Source: Linanthus parryae
Taxonomy: Eukaryota; Streptophyta; Magnoliopsida; Ericales; Polemoniaceae
Direction of reading: 5' to 3'
Assembly (NCBI GenBank): GCA_023055425.1
Contig: JALGPY010000003.1
Span: 74,933,491 to 74,997,490 of the forward strand
Length of the DNA: 64,000 bases
The notes under the pieces are model-generated. The model was not told the DNA's origin, searched no databases, and was given only the letters and a program-made list of their open reading frames with translations. Positions 11,810-22,089 of the stretch are shown here, in pieces. The position numbers were made by a program, and so were the translations under genes. Position 1 is the stretch's first letter. Each line of letters opens with the position of its first letter.

Positions 11810-13134
11810 TTTATATAAACAAGTTGTAAGTTTCAATTATTTATACTATATATTTTTATCAATAAAAAATATTGGCATATCGAATATTATTGTTTTAGAA
11901 ATAGTCTTTAAATGTTACTAGACCGCTTTGATAAATATTTACAAGTTTTGCTTCAATTATTTAATGTTAAATTTGTTTCTAAAATATTTCTTTATAATAA
12001 TAAGAATATAATTGGAAACGAAAATTCGTTGGGGTTATTGGGGCAAACTTAGATCCGACCTAGATTAACACACTCACGCAGCTGTTTACTTAGAAGTAGC
12101 ATCGTATAATTAAATATTTTTGAATTGTAGGAGACGGATTCGTGGACATCGGCTTCATCGATCATCCTACGTACTAACTGCCAAGTCAAACAAGGTGAGT
12201 TTACATGCTTAGCCTAATATGCCTATCTCTTTTCGTGTCGATTGCGATTACTATTTTCTGTCTCAAAATATAATTGTTATTATTTGTTTACACTTGTCAA
12301 ATATTTAAACTGTTGGCTACTATTATTGATAACTCTCACGCGACAATTAATAATCCGTTAATAATGCAAAGTGGAAGGAATATCGCATGTACCGGAACCA
12401 GTTGTTTTACTTATTACGTATGGGTGATGATTCCCTGGGCTTTGGTCCCTAGATATGGCACTACGTGCACCCCGACTCCTTTCGCCGTAGGCTGGAGTAC
12501 TGCTTCTAGATACCACTCCTTTGATTGACGCTCTTAGGAGGGTGTTGCAACACTTAAGGTCTAGAATGTCTGATTGTGGTAACTGGTCTACCCGGGTACT
12601 GTGAAATGAATACGTGATGATTCGACTGCCTTGTTGGCTTTATTACTATTGGGAGGCCCTTTGTCGGCATTATTATATTCGGTTAACGCATGGATTATTG
12701 ATTTACACTTCTATTTATACCTTTGCGAACGCTGAAACTGTTTTCATTCATACTCTGTCACTTTTACTATATTCAACTTGTGTCCAGCAGTTTATATCAT
12801 CTTTCCTATTTTACATGCTAAGGTGTAGCTCACTCAGTATTTATTGCTGACTTTGAAAACTGCGGTTCCTGTTGTTATCTTCCCACCGCAGGTCTAGGAG
12901 CTTGAACTTAAGGAATAGAAGGGGCGCGATACTCACCTAGACTTATAATGTGATAATTAGTTTCTAGTTTTGTTAAGTTGTTTTGTAATAATAAGCACCT
13001 TTTGTATAAGACTCTTGGTTTAATGTTTAATAATATAAGTTTTTGTTGTGGATTATATTGCTTTTGATCTCCGGCACTTCTATTAAGCATCGCCCTCCCG
13101 GTCTTGTCCCGAGCCGGATAAGGGGGTTGTTGCA
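11810..13134 (+). repeat. 3' LTR of Gypsy A, right part
   Basis: It resumes the Gypsy A LTR and matches 1173-2495 through the terminal GGGGGTTGTTGCA. It includes the duplicated candidate splice sites at 12195 and 12891. The base after 13134 belongs to a Copia gag gene. Confidence 0.9.
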
Positions 13135-14958
13135 GTCATACCCAGAATCAGCCATGTTTGGTGGTCTAATTCCTTTTGGAACCCAAATCTGCCTAACCTG
13201 TCCCTTAAGCTGATAAGGATAAGCATTTCTCATAATGTGAGCACCTGATCTTCTGAAGGGACAAGTTAATCTGATATGACCAATTTTTCCACAGTAATGA
13301 CACTTTGGAGAATGTCTGCTACCGGATTTGACATAAGTAGTTTGGCTTTTCTTTGGAAGATTTGGATTATAGCCAATCCCACTTTTATGCATTGATTTCA
13401 GACTTCCTCCAAGAATGAGATTTAGATTATGTTCAGAGCCTGTAAAACTGGCTAGGTTCTTTTTAAACTCATGAAGTTTCTCAGTCAAAGAATAGATTTG
13501 TTGTTCTAAATCCTCAGAATGAGTCTTTAGATCAGCATATCTTTTAGTCAAAAGAGTGTTTTGATCAACAATCTCTTTTATCTGTGCCTTCAAGGCTTTG
13601 AACCTGCTGTCTAAGGCCTTGAAGTCCTTTTCAATTTTTGTCTTAGAAACTTCAACAGTTTTGTTGGTAAAAACTAGGTCCAGGTTTTCTTTTACCTGCT
13701 CATGAATCTTAATCTTTAAAGAAGAAATCTCATTTCGATAACTTTCTTCATTTAAAAACATACTCTTGAGAATTTCAGGAAGTACATCAGAAGGACTAGC
13801 AAGAAGATTTTTTACCATTTCTTCAATATGTCTGTCTGATGAATTTTCTTCATCATGTTTGGCCATGAAGCACAAAGTTGCTTGATCTTCTTCTGTGTCT
13901 GAGTCACTTGATGAATCAGAATCACTCCACGACGCCATCATGGCTTTCTTCCTTCTGTTGTCACTGTCTTTCTTCTGAAAGTTCATGTTCTTCTTCTTTT
14001 GTGGACAGTCTCTTACTAAATGATCTGCATCTCCACACTCAAAACAATTCATTACTTTAGTTTTATGTAACTGTGATGAAGATTTACCTTTGTAGTCCTT
14101 GCTGCTTGAAGGTCTTGATCTCTCTGTTGTAGTCCATGTTACCAGAGTTTCTTTTCTTCTTGAGAATCCTGGCCAAGGCCTTGGAGATCAATGCTAAAGC
14201 CTCTTCATCATCATGCTCATCTTCATTCTCAAGGCTTTGAGATCTTTCATTATCTTTAGCCTTGAGTGCTAAGTTCTTGATGTTTTCACTCAGATCACCT
14301 TCTACATCCTTCATATACATTTCATGAGTGAGCAGCTTTCCTTGTAGATCATCTAGCTGAAGAAGACTTAAATCCTGAGCTTCCTCAATGGCTGTTGTCT
14401 TTGGCTCCCACTTGGCTTTTGGCAAGCTTCTCAGAATTTTCCTGACCTTTTTGAAAACTTCTTTCCCAAAGACTCCAGATTATTCACCACATCAGTGAAT
14501 CTTTTGAACATCTCCTTAATGGTTTCATCTGAGTTCATCTTGAAAAACTCATATTGCCTCAGAAGTATGTTGATTTTGGTATGTTTAACCTGACCGGTCC
14601 CTTCATATGTCACAACCAGTTTGTCCCATACTTCTTTGGCACTTTTGCAATTTGACACTCTGTTGAACTCATCTGCATTAAGAGCACAGTATAACAGATT
14701 CATAGCCTTGTAATTTTTTGATACCTTTTTCAGTTCAGTAACTGAGAGATTTTCCTCAGACTTGATACATCTGACTCCATCTATAGTAGTGTAGTACTCA
14801 TGAGGACCATTCTGAACTATTGACCACAGTTCCATGTCTTGATCTATGATGAACATCTTCATCAATGTCTTCCAATGCATGCAGTTATCACCACAGAATA
14901 ATGGAGGTCTGTTGGCTGCCCTTCCTTGTGAGAATCCACCATCTCCTACATTACTCAT
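13135..14958 (-). pseudogene. gag of Copia 1, two frameshifts, C-terminus cut by Gypsy A
   Basis: It starts at ATG 14958 (MSNVGDGGFSQ). The first segment is a UBN2/retrotran_gag-type capsid: PPLFCGDNCMHWKTLMKMF, then AKEVWDKLVVTYEGT and QYEFFKMNSDETIKEMF. One-base frameshifts lie near 14465 (KKVRKILRSLPKAKW continues in the next frame) and near 14095. Then come a zinc knuckle CFECGDADHLVRDC, an acidic Ser/Asp run, a coiled-coil-like stretch and a second knuckle CHYCGKIGHIRLTC with RQIWVPKG. The second knuckle followed by a W-P-K-G box is typical of SIRE-like Copia gag. The frame ends abruptly at NMADSGYD, where the Gypsy A LTR begins; protease and the rest are missing. Confidence 0.8.
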
Positions 14959-14994
14959 AGTCACAAGATTTTTAGATCTAAATTAGTGACCCAA

Positions 14995-15006
14995 GCTCTG
15001 ATACCA
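14995..15006 (-). other. Primer binding site of Copia 1
   Basis: GCTCTGATACCA on the plus strand is the reverse complement of TGGTATCAGAGC. It lies two bases inside the LTR end (TGAAAG on plus), confirming minus-strand orientation. Confidence 0.85.
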
Positions 15007-15008
15007 AT

Positions 15009-16420
15009 TGAAAGTGTGTAATGTAGACTAAATACAGGACCTAAATACTCTAGAGGGGGGTTGAATAGAGTATGGTAACTTTTTTCAAAACACAGTTTTT
15101 AACAAATTAACTTAAGTGAGGAACTCAAATCTCAAGGCCTTGAGATTTTAGAAAACAGTCAGAAACTTTCAAAGGCAAAATAGAAAGCTTCAAGGCCTTG
15201 AACTTCAACCAGTTCTGAACAGCTTATAAACCCTAGTTTGATTTGAGTTGTGTGCAACAGAAAATAACAAAAATGTAAAGTAAAGAACACAAGCAATTTA
15301 CAGAGTTTAGTCCCAGTGGACCTAATCTCTCCCCGAGGGATCTAATCTCACCTGGATTGGGCAAACACTTCTTATTACTCACACAGAAACAACCCTAGAT
15401 CTTCAAGCCTAAGTGATTTCCCTTACACCTATACAGCTTGTGGTTCCAAACCTATCTAGTATCAGCTACTAACTGTTGAGCTAACAAGAACCTCTTGTTG
15501 TTCACTTAAACAACCAACCACTAGGTTTAGTGAGGTTTTAGATATACAAAAGATAAGCAGATTACAAAACAGATGAAGAACACAGTAGAAGAATAAGCTT
15601 GTGAAGGCCTGGATGTGTTCTTCTGGAAACTGGAATGATTGATCTTCTGAATTCTGGAATTGAAGCTTGAATGTATGTGTGTTTGAATGAATGATCTCCC
15701 ACGAATATTTCACACTTCTCTCAGTTTTCTGCAAGCCTCCTTCTTTCAAAATTCAAACCAGTCTTTTATCTACTCACTGCAACTGAATGAGAGATTTTAG
15801 GTACAAATCCTCTTCCTGTTTCAACTGCAATTCAAACAGCTCTGAGTAGATATCCGTTGGAGTTTGTTGAGATTGCATTTGCACGTTTAACAAACCTGCA
15901 ACAACATTAAAACATAGAAACAACAAAATCCAGAAATATAACAGCACTAAGTCTGTTTGGATTTCCAGTTTCTGATAAAAAATGGATGAAAGAATTAAAC
16001 AATAATCTGGTTAACTTATGACACATATAACACACTAGTTTAAGACTCTTAGAAGTCATTAAAAAATCACAATAATAAAGATCAAACCCTGCAAGAAAGA
16101 ATCAAATTAATTCTGTAAAGCTGTCAGCAGCTCAAGGCAATCTCAAGGCCTTGAAGCTCTGAACATGCTTCACAGTCTTTCAAAGTTGAAACCAGAAATC
16201 TATGATTCTCTCTTATCAGGACATCTGCAATTGTGTTAGATATATAAACAATATAAAACATAAGTGTTTGCAGCAAATCTCTGACCTATATAGTCAGATA
16301 GCCAATCTGCAACAAGATTGTTAGAACATTCAGCATAATAAAAACTACTCTCAAGGCTTTGAAGCTCTGTCAGTATCTCAAGGCCTTGGAGCATCAAAAA
16401 AGCTTTCTCTTTGTCTTTCA
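15009..16420 (-). repeat. 5' LTR of Copia 1
   Basis: On the plus strand it starts TGAAAG next to the PBS. I place the other end at CTTTCA (16420) because that gives a six-base perfect inverted terminus; the exact end could shift by about 20 bases. The LTR carries several copies of the palindrome TCAAGGCCTTGA. Confidence 0.65.
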
Positions 16421-16449
16421 TCACACAAAACAGTTACTTCTCAAAACAC

Positions 16450-19400
16450 ACTTAAGGGTCTTTGAGTCAATAGACAATAATCCTTTTTGTGGCGCGTATT
16501 ATTTTCTTGTTGCTTCCAAAAATCAACATGTCATCAATATATAGACATATGATGACACAGCCATCAGTGTTGTTTTAGAATATATGCCTTTCTCGCATTC
16601 ATTTGTTGTAAAACCATTTGTTGACATAACTTTTTCAAATTTCTCGTGCCACTGCTTGGGTTCTTGTTTAATCCATATAAGGATTTCTTAAGTCGACAAT
16701 AATTCTTTTTTGCTTCCTGGAACTTGAAACCCTTCAAGTTGTTCCATATGAATTTCTTCCTCCAATTCCCCATTTAGAAATGTTGTTTTAACATTCATTT
16801 GATGACAAAGTTAAAAGTTGTTGCAACTGCAACTAGCATTTGAATGGTGTTATTCTAGTAACCGGAGAATAAATGTAGAAGAAATCTAATCCTTCCTTTT
16901 GTTTATATCCTTTCGCGACAAGTCTAGCCTTATGCTTGTCGATGGAACCATCCGGTTTAAGCTTTCACTTAAATACCCATTTTCAACCCAATGGTTTGTA
17001 TCCTTGAGGATGATCATCTAACTCCCACGTATTATTGTGGAGAATTGATTCGAGTTCTCTTTTAACCGCTTCCTTCCAATAGGGTGCCTCAACACTTGAC
17101 ATAGCCTCTTTGTAAGTGGTAGGATCATTTTCTTCCATATAGGTAATAAATTCTGGACCAAATGTCTTTGCAACTTTTTGCCTTTTACTACTTCTAGGGT
17201 CTTCATCTAAGTTATCTTCAAAAGCCATGTCACGCGCCTGTTTATCATATAATTGCGTTTTTGTCTCTTTACAAGGAAATATATCCTCAAACAATGACGC
17301 ACTTGCTGATTCGATGATGGAATTCTCATGAATATCTGGTATCTCTGATTTATGAACCATAAACGGTAGGCGCTACTATTTAATGCACACCCAATTAAGA
17401 TGCAATCAATTGTCTTTGGGCTTAACTTTACCTTCTTGGGTAATGGAGTAGCCACTTTCGCAAGACATCCCCATGTTCTTAGATGCTTGTAAGAGGGTTT
17501 ACACCCTTTTCCATAACTCGTATGGAGTTTTGTCCATCTTCTTTTTAGTTATTCTATTAAGAATGTAATTGGCGGTTAATTGTGCTCCCCCCCCCCCCCC
17601 CCACAAGTTTTGTGGTAGACCCGAACTTAAAAGTAATGCTTTTTTAGCATTTCTTTTAAGGTCCCATTCTTTCTTTCTGCAACTCCATTTTGTTGGGGCG
17701 TACATGGTGCTGAAGTTTGATGGATTATTCCATTTTCAGCGCATATATTTGCAAATGGAGAATCATATTCTCCTCCTCGATCACTTTGAATGCAAATGGA
17801 GGCGTACATGGTGTTGAGTTGATTTTCTACTTCGGCTTTGAGTTGCTTGAATGCATCCAATGCTTCATCTCGGCTATGTAATAAGTAAACATAGCTATAA
17901 TTGGTACAATCATCAATGAAGGTAATAAAATAATTTTTTCCGCTTCTTGTTTGAATAAACTTTAAATCACAAATATCGGTGTGAATAAGTTCAAGAGGAC
18001 TTGTCATTTTTGTACCAATCGGTTGAAACGATTGTCTAGTTAATTTTTCCTCTACACAAATTTCACATTTGTGATTTTCATCGATATAACTTTTTGGAAG
18101 ATGATCGGTATTCAATAATTTACGAATTGACTCGTAATTAACATGTTCTAATCTTCCATGCCATGAACAAGAAGAAGTAAGAGAAGACTCTGACAAATAG
18201 TTAAATATTGCTTTCTTATTCATTGCAAAAACAACCATTACTTTGATCTTGAAAAGACCATCTTTCAAGTAACCTACATACTCCCCATTTTTGGTTAACA
18301 CAAACTTGTCGGATTCAAATACAATTTTGAAACCCTTTTTGCTAAGTACGGTACCGGAAACAAGGTTTTTCCTAATGTCGGGGACATGTAATACATCGTT
18401 AAGGACAAGTTTCTTTATGGACGTCATTTTAAGAATCAACCGTCCCTTTCCTTTGACCAAGGATGTGGCCGAGTTACCCATATATAGTTGTTCCTTGTTC
18501 TTGACTTCTTCTTGTTCTACAAACATGTTCTTGTCGACACAAATGTGACGAGTAGCCCCGGTGTCAACCCACCATTCATTTGGATTTCCTCCAGAGAGAT
18601 TGACTTCAGACATTATTGCGGAAAAGTCTTTAGAACCATTACCGTTGTTTCCTTCGGTAAGGTTTGCCTCCGGCTTCTTGATCTTGAAAGTGTTTCTCCT
18701 TTTGCGGCAATCCTTCTTCATATGACCGATTTTTCCACAAATGAGACACTTTCCCGTGAACCTCTTTTTCTCGTAAGGACCACTTGACTTCCTCCTTTTG
18801 CGATTGTTTCTTTCTAGGCCTCCCTCCACAATGTTGATTCTTGAAAAATAATTTGCTGAGGGTTTCTCGTCGGCAATCCGGTTTCCTTCCTCTATCCGCA
18901 GGCGGAGAATTAATTCCTCAATCCTCATCTCTTTGCGCTTGTGTTTCAGGTAATTATTGTATGCTTTCCATGCCGGTGGAAGCTTATGAATTATGACTAC
19001 AACGAGAAATTCCTCGGGCATAATCATGTTTTCGGCTTGCACATCATGACGAAGCATTGGAATTCCTGAACCTGTGACATAATGGATTTGGAATCCACCA
19101 TTCTAAACTCCATAAAATTTTATACTACAAATTTCTTGGCTACCGCATCCTCAGTATTATATTTCTTTTCTAGTAATAGCCATAGTTCTTTGCAGTTTTT
19201 ACAGAACAATACACATTGTACAGTTGATCATCTAGACTATTAAGAATGTAATTTCTAGCAAGGAAGTCAGAATTCTTCCAAGCGTCAACTGCGATAAGTG
19301 CTTCTACATTTGTGATTGGTGGATTTTCAGGTGCATCATCCCTTAGGTATTTCTCCAAACCTAGGATGGTGAGATAGGACCAAACGGTTTGGCAGACGGT

Positions 19401-19453
19401 GTCGCCATGGTAGACGAATCAGTCGGACGAGAATCAGTCACATTTTCTGACAT
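16450..19453 (-). pseudogene. gag-pol of Copia 2, many frameshifts
   Basis: It starts at ATG 19453 (MSENVTDSRPTD). The gag is spread over several frames (KYLRDDAPENPP, then a stretch from 19057). The longest intact part, 19057-17627, reads in order: zinc knuckle CLICGKIGHMKKDC, protease WWVDTGATRHIC, the GAG-pre-integrase segment (CSWHGRLEHVNY, CEICVEEKLTRQ) and the integrase core with HTDICDLKF, SDRGGEYDSPF and QQNGVAERKN (D, D, E present). A 16-C run at 17587 breaks the following integrase segment. The linker WKEAVKRELESILHNNTWEL and RT pieces follow. The catalytic motif reads CLYIDDMLIFGSNKK near 16.5 kb. The domain order AP-INT-RT is diagnostic of Copia. This copy cannot make a functional polyprotein. 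Confidence 0.85.
17587..17602 (+). repeat. 16-base poly-C run
   Basis: The homopolymer lies inside the decayed integrase of Copia 2, where the protein would read LPQNLWG followed by a run of Gly. It may be real expansion or a sequencing artefact. Confidence 0.7.
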
Positions 19454-19620
19454 TGCTGAAGAAACTGATTGTCTCAGTAAACCAAAAGAATAATATAAGA
19501 AGAGAAGAATACAAAATGATAAAAATACTGTAAACGAATCTGACTTCAGAAAAATAATTTTGTTAATTTCTTTTTGTGTTAAAAGATTCTGTTAAACACC
19601 TATAGATATTACTTCACGAT

Positions 19621-20590
19621 TGTTGGAAATATGTAGGTGTATTAACAATAATCTAGAAAGAAATAAAAAAACATAGAAATTAACAGAAATATGTAAAGTA
19701 CTGAATATTAAAACATACAGATAGTTGATCTGCCGAATGAGAAAGTAAGATGGAAGACAGTCTCGTTGTTCCTGAACGATCTCCGTGAAGTAATATCCCC
19801 CCCCCCCCCACACACACATTGATGGTGCTTCATTTTTTATATACAAACATGGGAAAATTACTCCCGATGATGAAAGTCTTCTCGTACTGCAGACGAAAGC
19901 ACAATCTGCAGTACCGGTGAACCGAACTTTGTTTGAGAGAATGCGTTAGTAAGTGAGAGAATTTATGTTGGAGTTCGGATGGATAAAACTGAGAGAGGAA
20001 GGCTGCTTTTACAGGAAGGAAGAATGGCAGTTACAAAACCGTTCGTGTCTGTTCAAATTTGAGCAGCAACGGCTGCAACTGTTGCAGAAGTTACAACTGT
20101 AGGGTCAGTTTGTAACTGTTTCTGGTTGGAAATTAATTTACTTAATGGCCTGGATTAATAGTTAGTTTTGGGCTAAAAAAGATAAATCCCAACCAACCAC
20201 CACACCACGCTACGTCACGGCCCGAACCCGAGACCGAGCTAGCCGGCCGGACGACGGCGGCGACGCGCGTGTGGTGGTTCAACCTTTTTATAGGTCCTCT
20301 CTCCTGTACAAAATGTGCTCCACCCAAAGGGCGTGCCCTTAGTACTCAAACCTTGAGTAGATAAACTACTCTTCTCTTCCACATTTCCAAGATGTGGGTT
20401 CATTTACAATTGGGCATATGAAATTGCCAACTTCAATGCCTAATTTCTCATTCACCCAATAATGGTTTTCGACGTTTGAGATCTTGAATCGATCCCCTTG
20501 TTACATATTTTAAAAGTTGGTCCAAGTTCTTGATTTGAACTTGATCGAAAATTGGGTAACAAAAGCATGTCGAGAACCCATTTTACAACA
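19621..20590 (-). repeat. Probable 5' LTR of Copia 2
   Basis: The plus-strand edges TGTTGGAAAT (19621) and ATTTTACAACA (20590) form an imperfect inverted terminus. A TATA box on the minus strand (CCTATAAAAAGG, 20283-20294) is well placed for an LTR promoter. No clear tRNA PBS follows on the minus strand, so the boundaries are tentative. Confidence 0.5.
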
Positions 20591-20831
20591 TTAGGTAATT
20601 AGTGTTTTAGATTTGTTGTTACCGTCGAAATGTCAATATCATACACGATATAATTAATTGTGTTATTACAATAAATGATTATTGATACTTTATGAACAAA
20701 TAAGAATTTCAAATAATACATTTATCGAAAAGTAGGTCTGGAAAGCAGCCCTTCCCATACTTTTCAAAAGTTTTTGTAAGAAAAAATAAATATACCAATG
20801 TGGACAAGGAGATCCGATAGGGAGGACCAAG

Positions 20832-21452
20832 TGTACACCTGCAATAGACAATAAGAACACGGTAGAAAGCACAGAGGGATTGAGAGCAAGTTTATGAGAA
20901 GATTAAGCCTTTGCTAATTGCCTGAGAGAGAGACAGTAGGTGATAATTAGCAAAAGAGCCGAACCGAGAATGGAAGGCAAACGTTCCTATATATAGGGTC
21001 TTATAGTCGAAGTTACGAGTAGTTACGTGGATGCATATAACGGCTATGTAACTGCCTCGCACGTTGCACGATCGACCGTATATATAGGACACATTCGCAC
21101 GTTCGTCTGTATAAATAGAGTACATTCGCACGTGCGACCGTATACATATGGCACGTGATCATCGAGTCTCTCAGACAATTGACAAGGGTCGCGAGCGAGC
21201 GTAACCGCTGCTCACGTGCGACGTACCTTACTCTAGCCTCCAAGCCACTTGAACCCTAAAACTCCCGTGCGGTTAGTATGCGAGGATGATCCTGTCTCCC
21301 AGCCCCCATATATGTAAGTGCGAGCATAAAGATAAAGATATAGATAAGTGAGAATATAAAGACAGTGTTAGGGTAGTAATGGAGTACCATCAGACCTCTT
21401 CGATGTTTGCCACATGGGTGATGATTGACCTGTCTGGAATGCACTATCTACA
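20832..21452 (-). repeat. 3' LTR of Tat1
   Basis: This 621-bp repeat has the same edge words as the Tat2 LTRs. Shared internal blocks include GACAAGGGTCGC..GCGAGCGTAACC and a TATATATAGG core. Confidence 0.7.
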
Positions 21453-22089
21453 TTAGGCCCCTTTTGCGCGTTTGTCACGCGTGCCATTGCGTAAACGCGC
21501 AAAACCAGCCGTGTGTGGCTCCATGCAGATTCTCGAATCTATTCAAATTGAGTTCGAAAACCCTATCCCCCTGAAGCAGCCATCATTGCCTAGGGCTCCG
21601 TAACGCCGTATAGCCTTTAATAGGGCGCATGCATGTCGTGTTTTGCGAACGACATCCACATATTTCCGCAGGTTACAGAGGTACTAATGATTCAAAAATA
21701 TTTGAAAGGTCGTGGGTCTCCAAGAGACTCCATATAAAACATTCTACTCCACTCTTTACACCTTTCAACACCATTGTTACTGGCGAAGCTTATGAGTAGA
21801 GAAGAAACTCTTCGACAACAGATTTAAGGCCTCAATCAATTATTCGCCATCGCCAAATCAAACACTTCAATTTATCAGACAACAACAAGGTTAGTGGATC
21901 TCTTCTTTTAATAACGCAATTTTCATTTTTGAGAATACGAATCAAGCAAGCATGCAATTAAATCTGGGTTTGCTTTTTTATGTTCTTCATCTGATAATTG
22001 AATCTGGGTTCATCATTGGTGTTCTTCATGTATATACAGAGTATCAATCTTGAAGTTATTCTTTTTCATGTGTTATTTGTGTAATAGAT

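Larger units (their letters stand above)
1..13134 (+). mobile_element. Gypsy A: gag-only Ty3/Gypsy-type LTR retrotransposon, 5' edge outside window
   Basis: Two long direct repeats flank a short internal region. Position 1 aligns with position 4368, so about 160 bp of the 5' LTR lies outside the window. The 5' LTR ends TTGCA at 2495, followed by a TGGTATCAGAGC primer site. The internal region (2496-4205) holds one gag frame and then a polypurine tract. The 3' LTR starts TGTAAT at 4206 and ends TTGCA at 13134, interrupted by an Athila-like insertion (5559-11809 plus target duplication). There is no protease, RT, RNase H or integrase, so the element would depend on another element for those. 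The layout matches the gag-only non-autonomous class called TR-GAG. The right flank at 13135 is the interior of a Copia gag, so Gypsy A landed inside that element. Confidence 0.85.
13135..16420 (-). mobile_element. Copia 1: SIRE/Maximus-like Ty1/Copia, 5' part only
   Basis: Reading on the minus strand, an LTR (16420 to 15009) is followed by a tRNA-Met PBS and a gag gene. The gag is cut at 13135 by Gypsy A, so pol and the other LTR should lie left of the window. The LTR end contains TTCAACCCCCCTCTAG, a phrase often seen at the end of SIRE/Maximus LTRs. The gag type agrees with that group. The right edge falls inside the RT region of Copia 2. Confidence 0.75.
16421..20590 (-). mobile_element. 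Copia 2: degenerate Ty1/Copia element, 3' part missing
   Basis: LTR (20590 to 19621), gag and pol through the RT active site lie on the minus strand. Sequence stops in RT near 16.45 kb, where Copia 1 is inserted, so the distal RT, RNase H and other LTR are not adjacent. Multiple frameshifts and stops show it is old. Confidence 0.75.
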
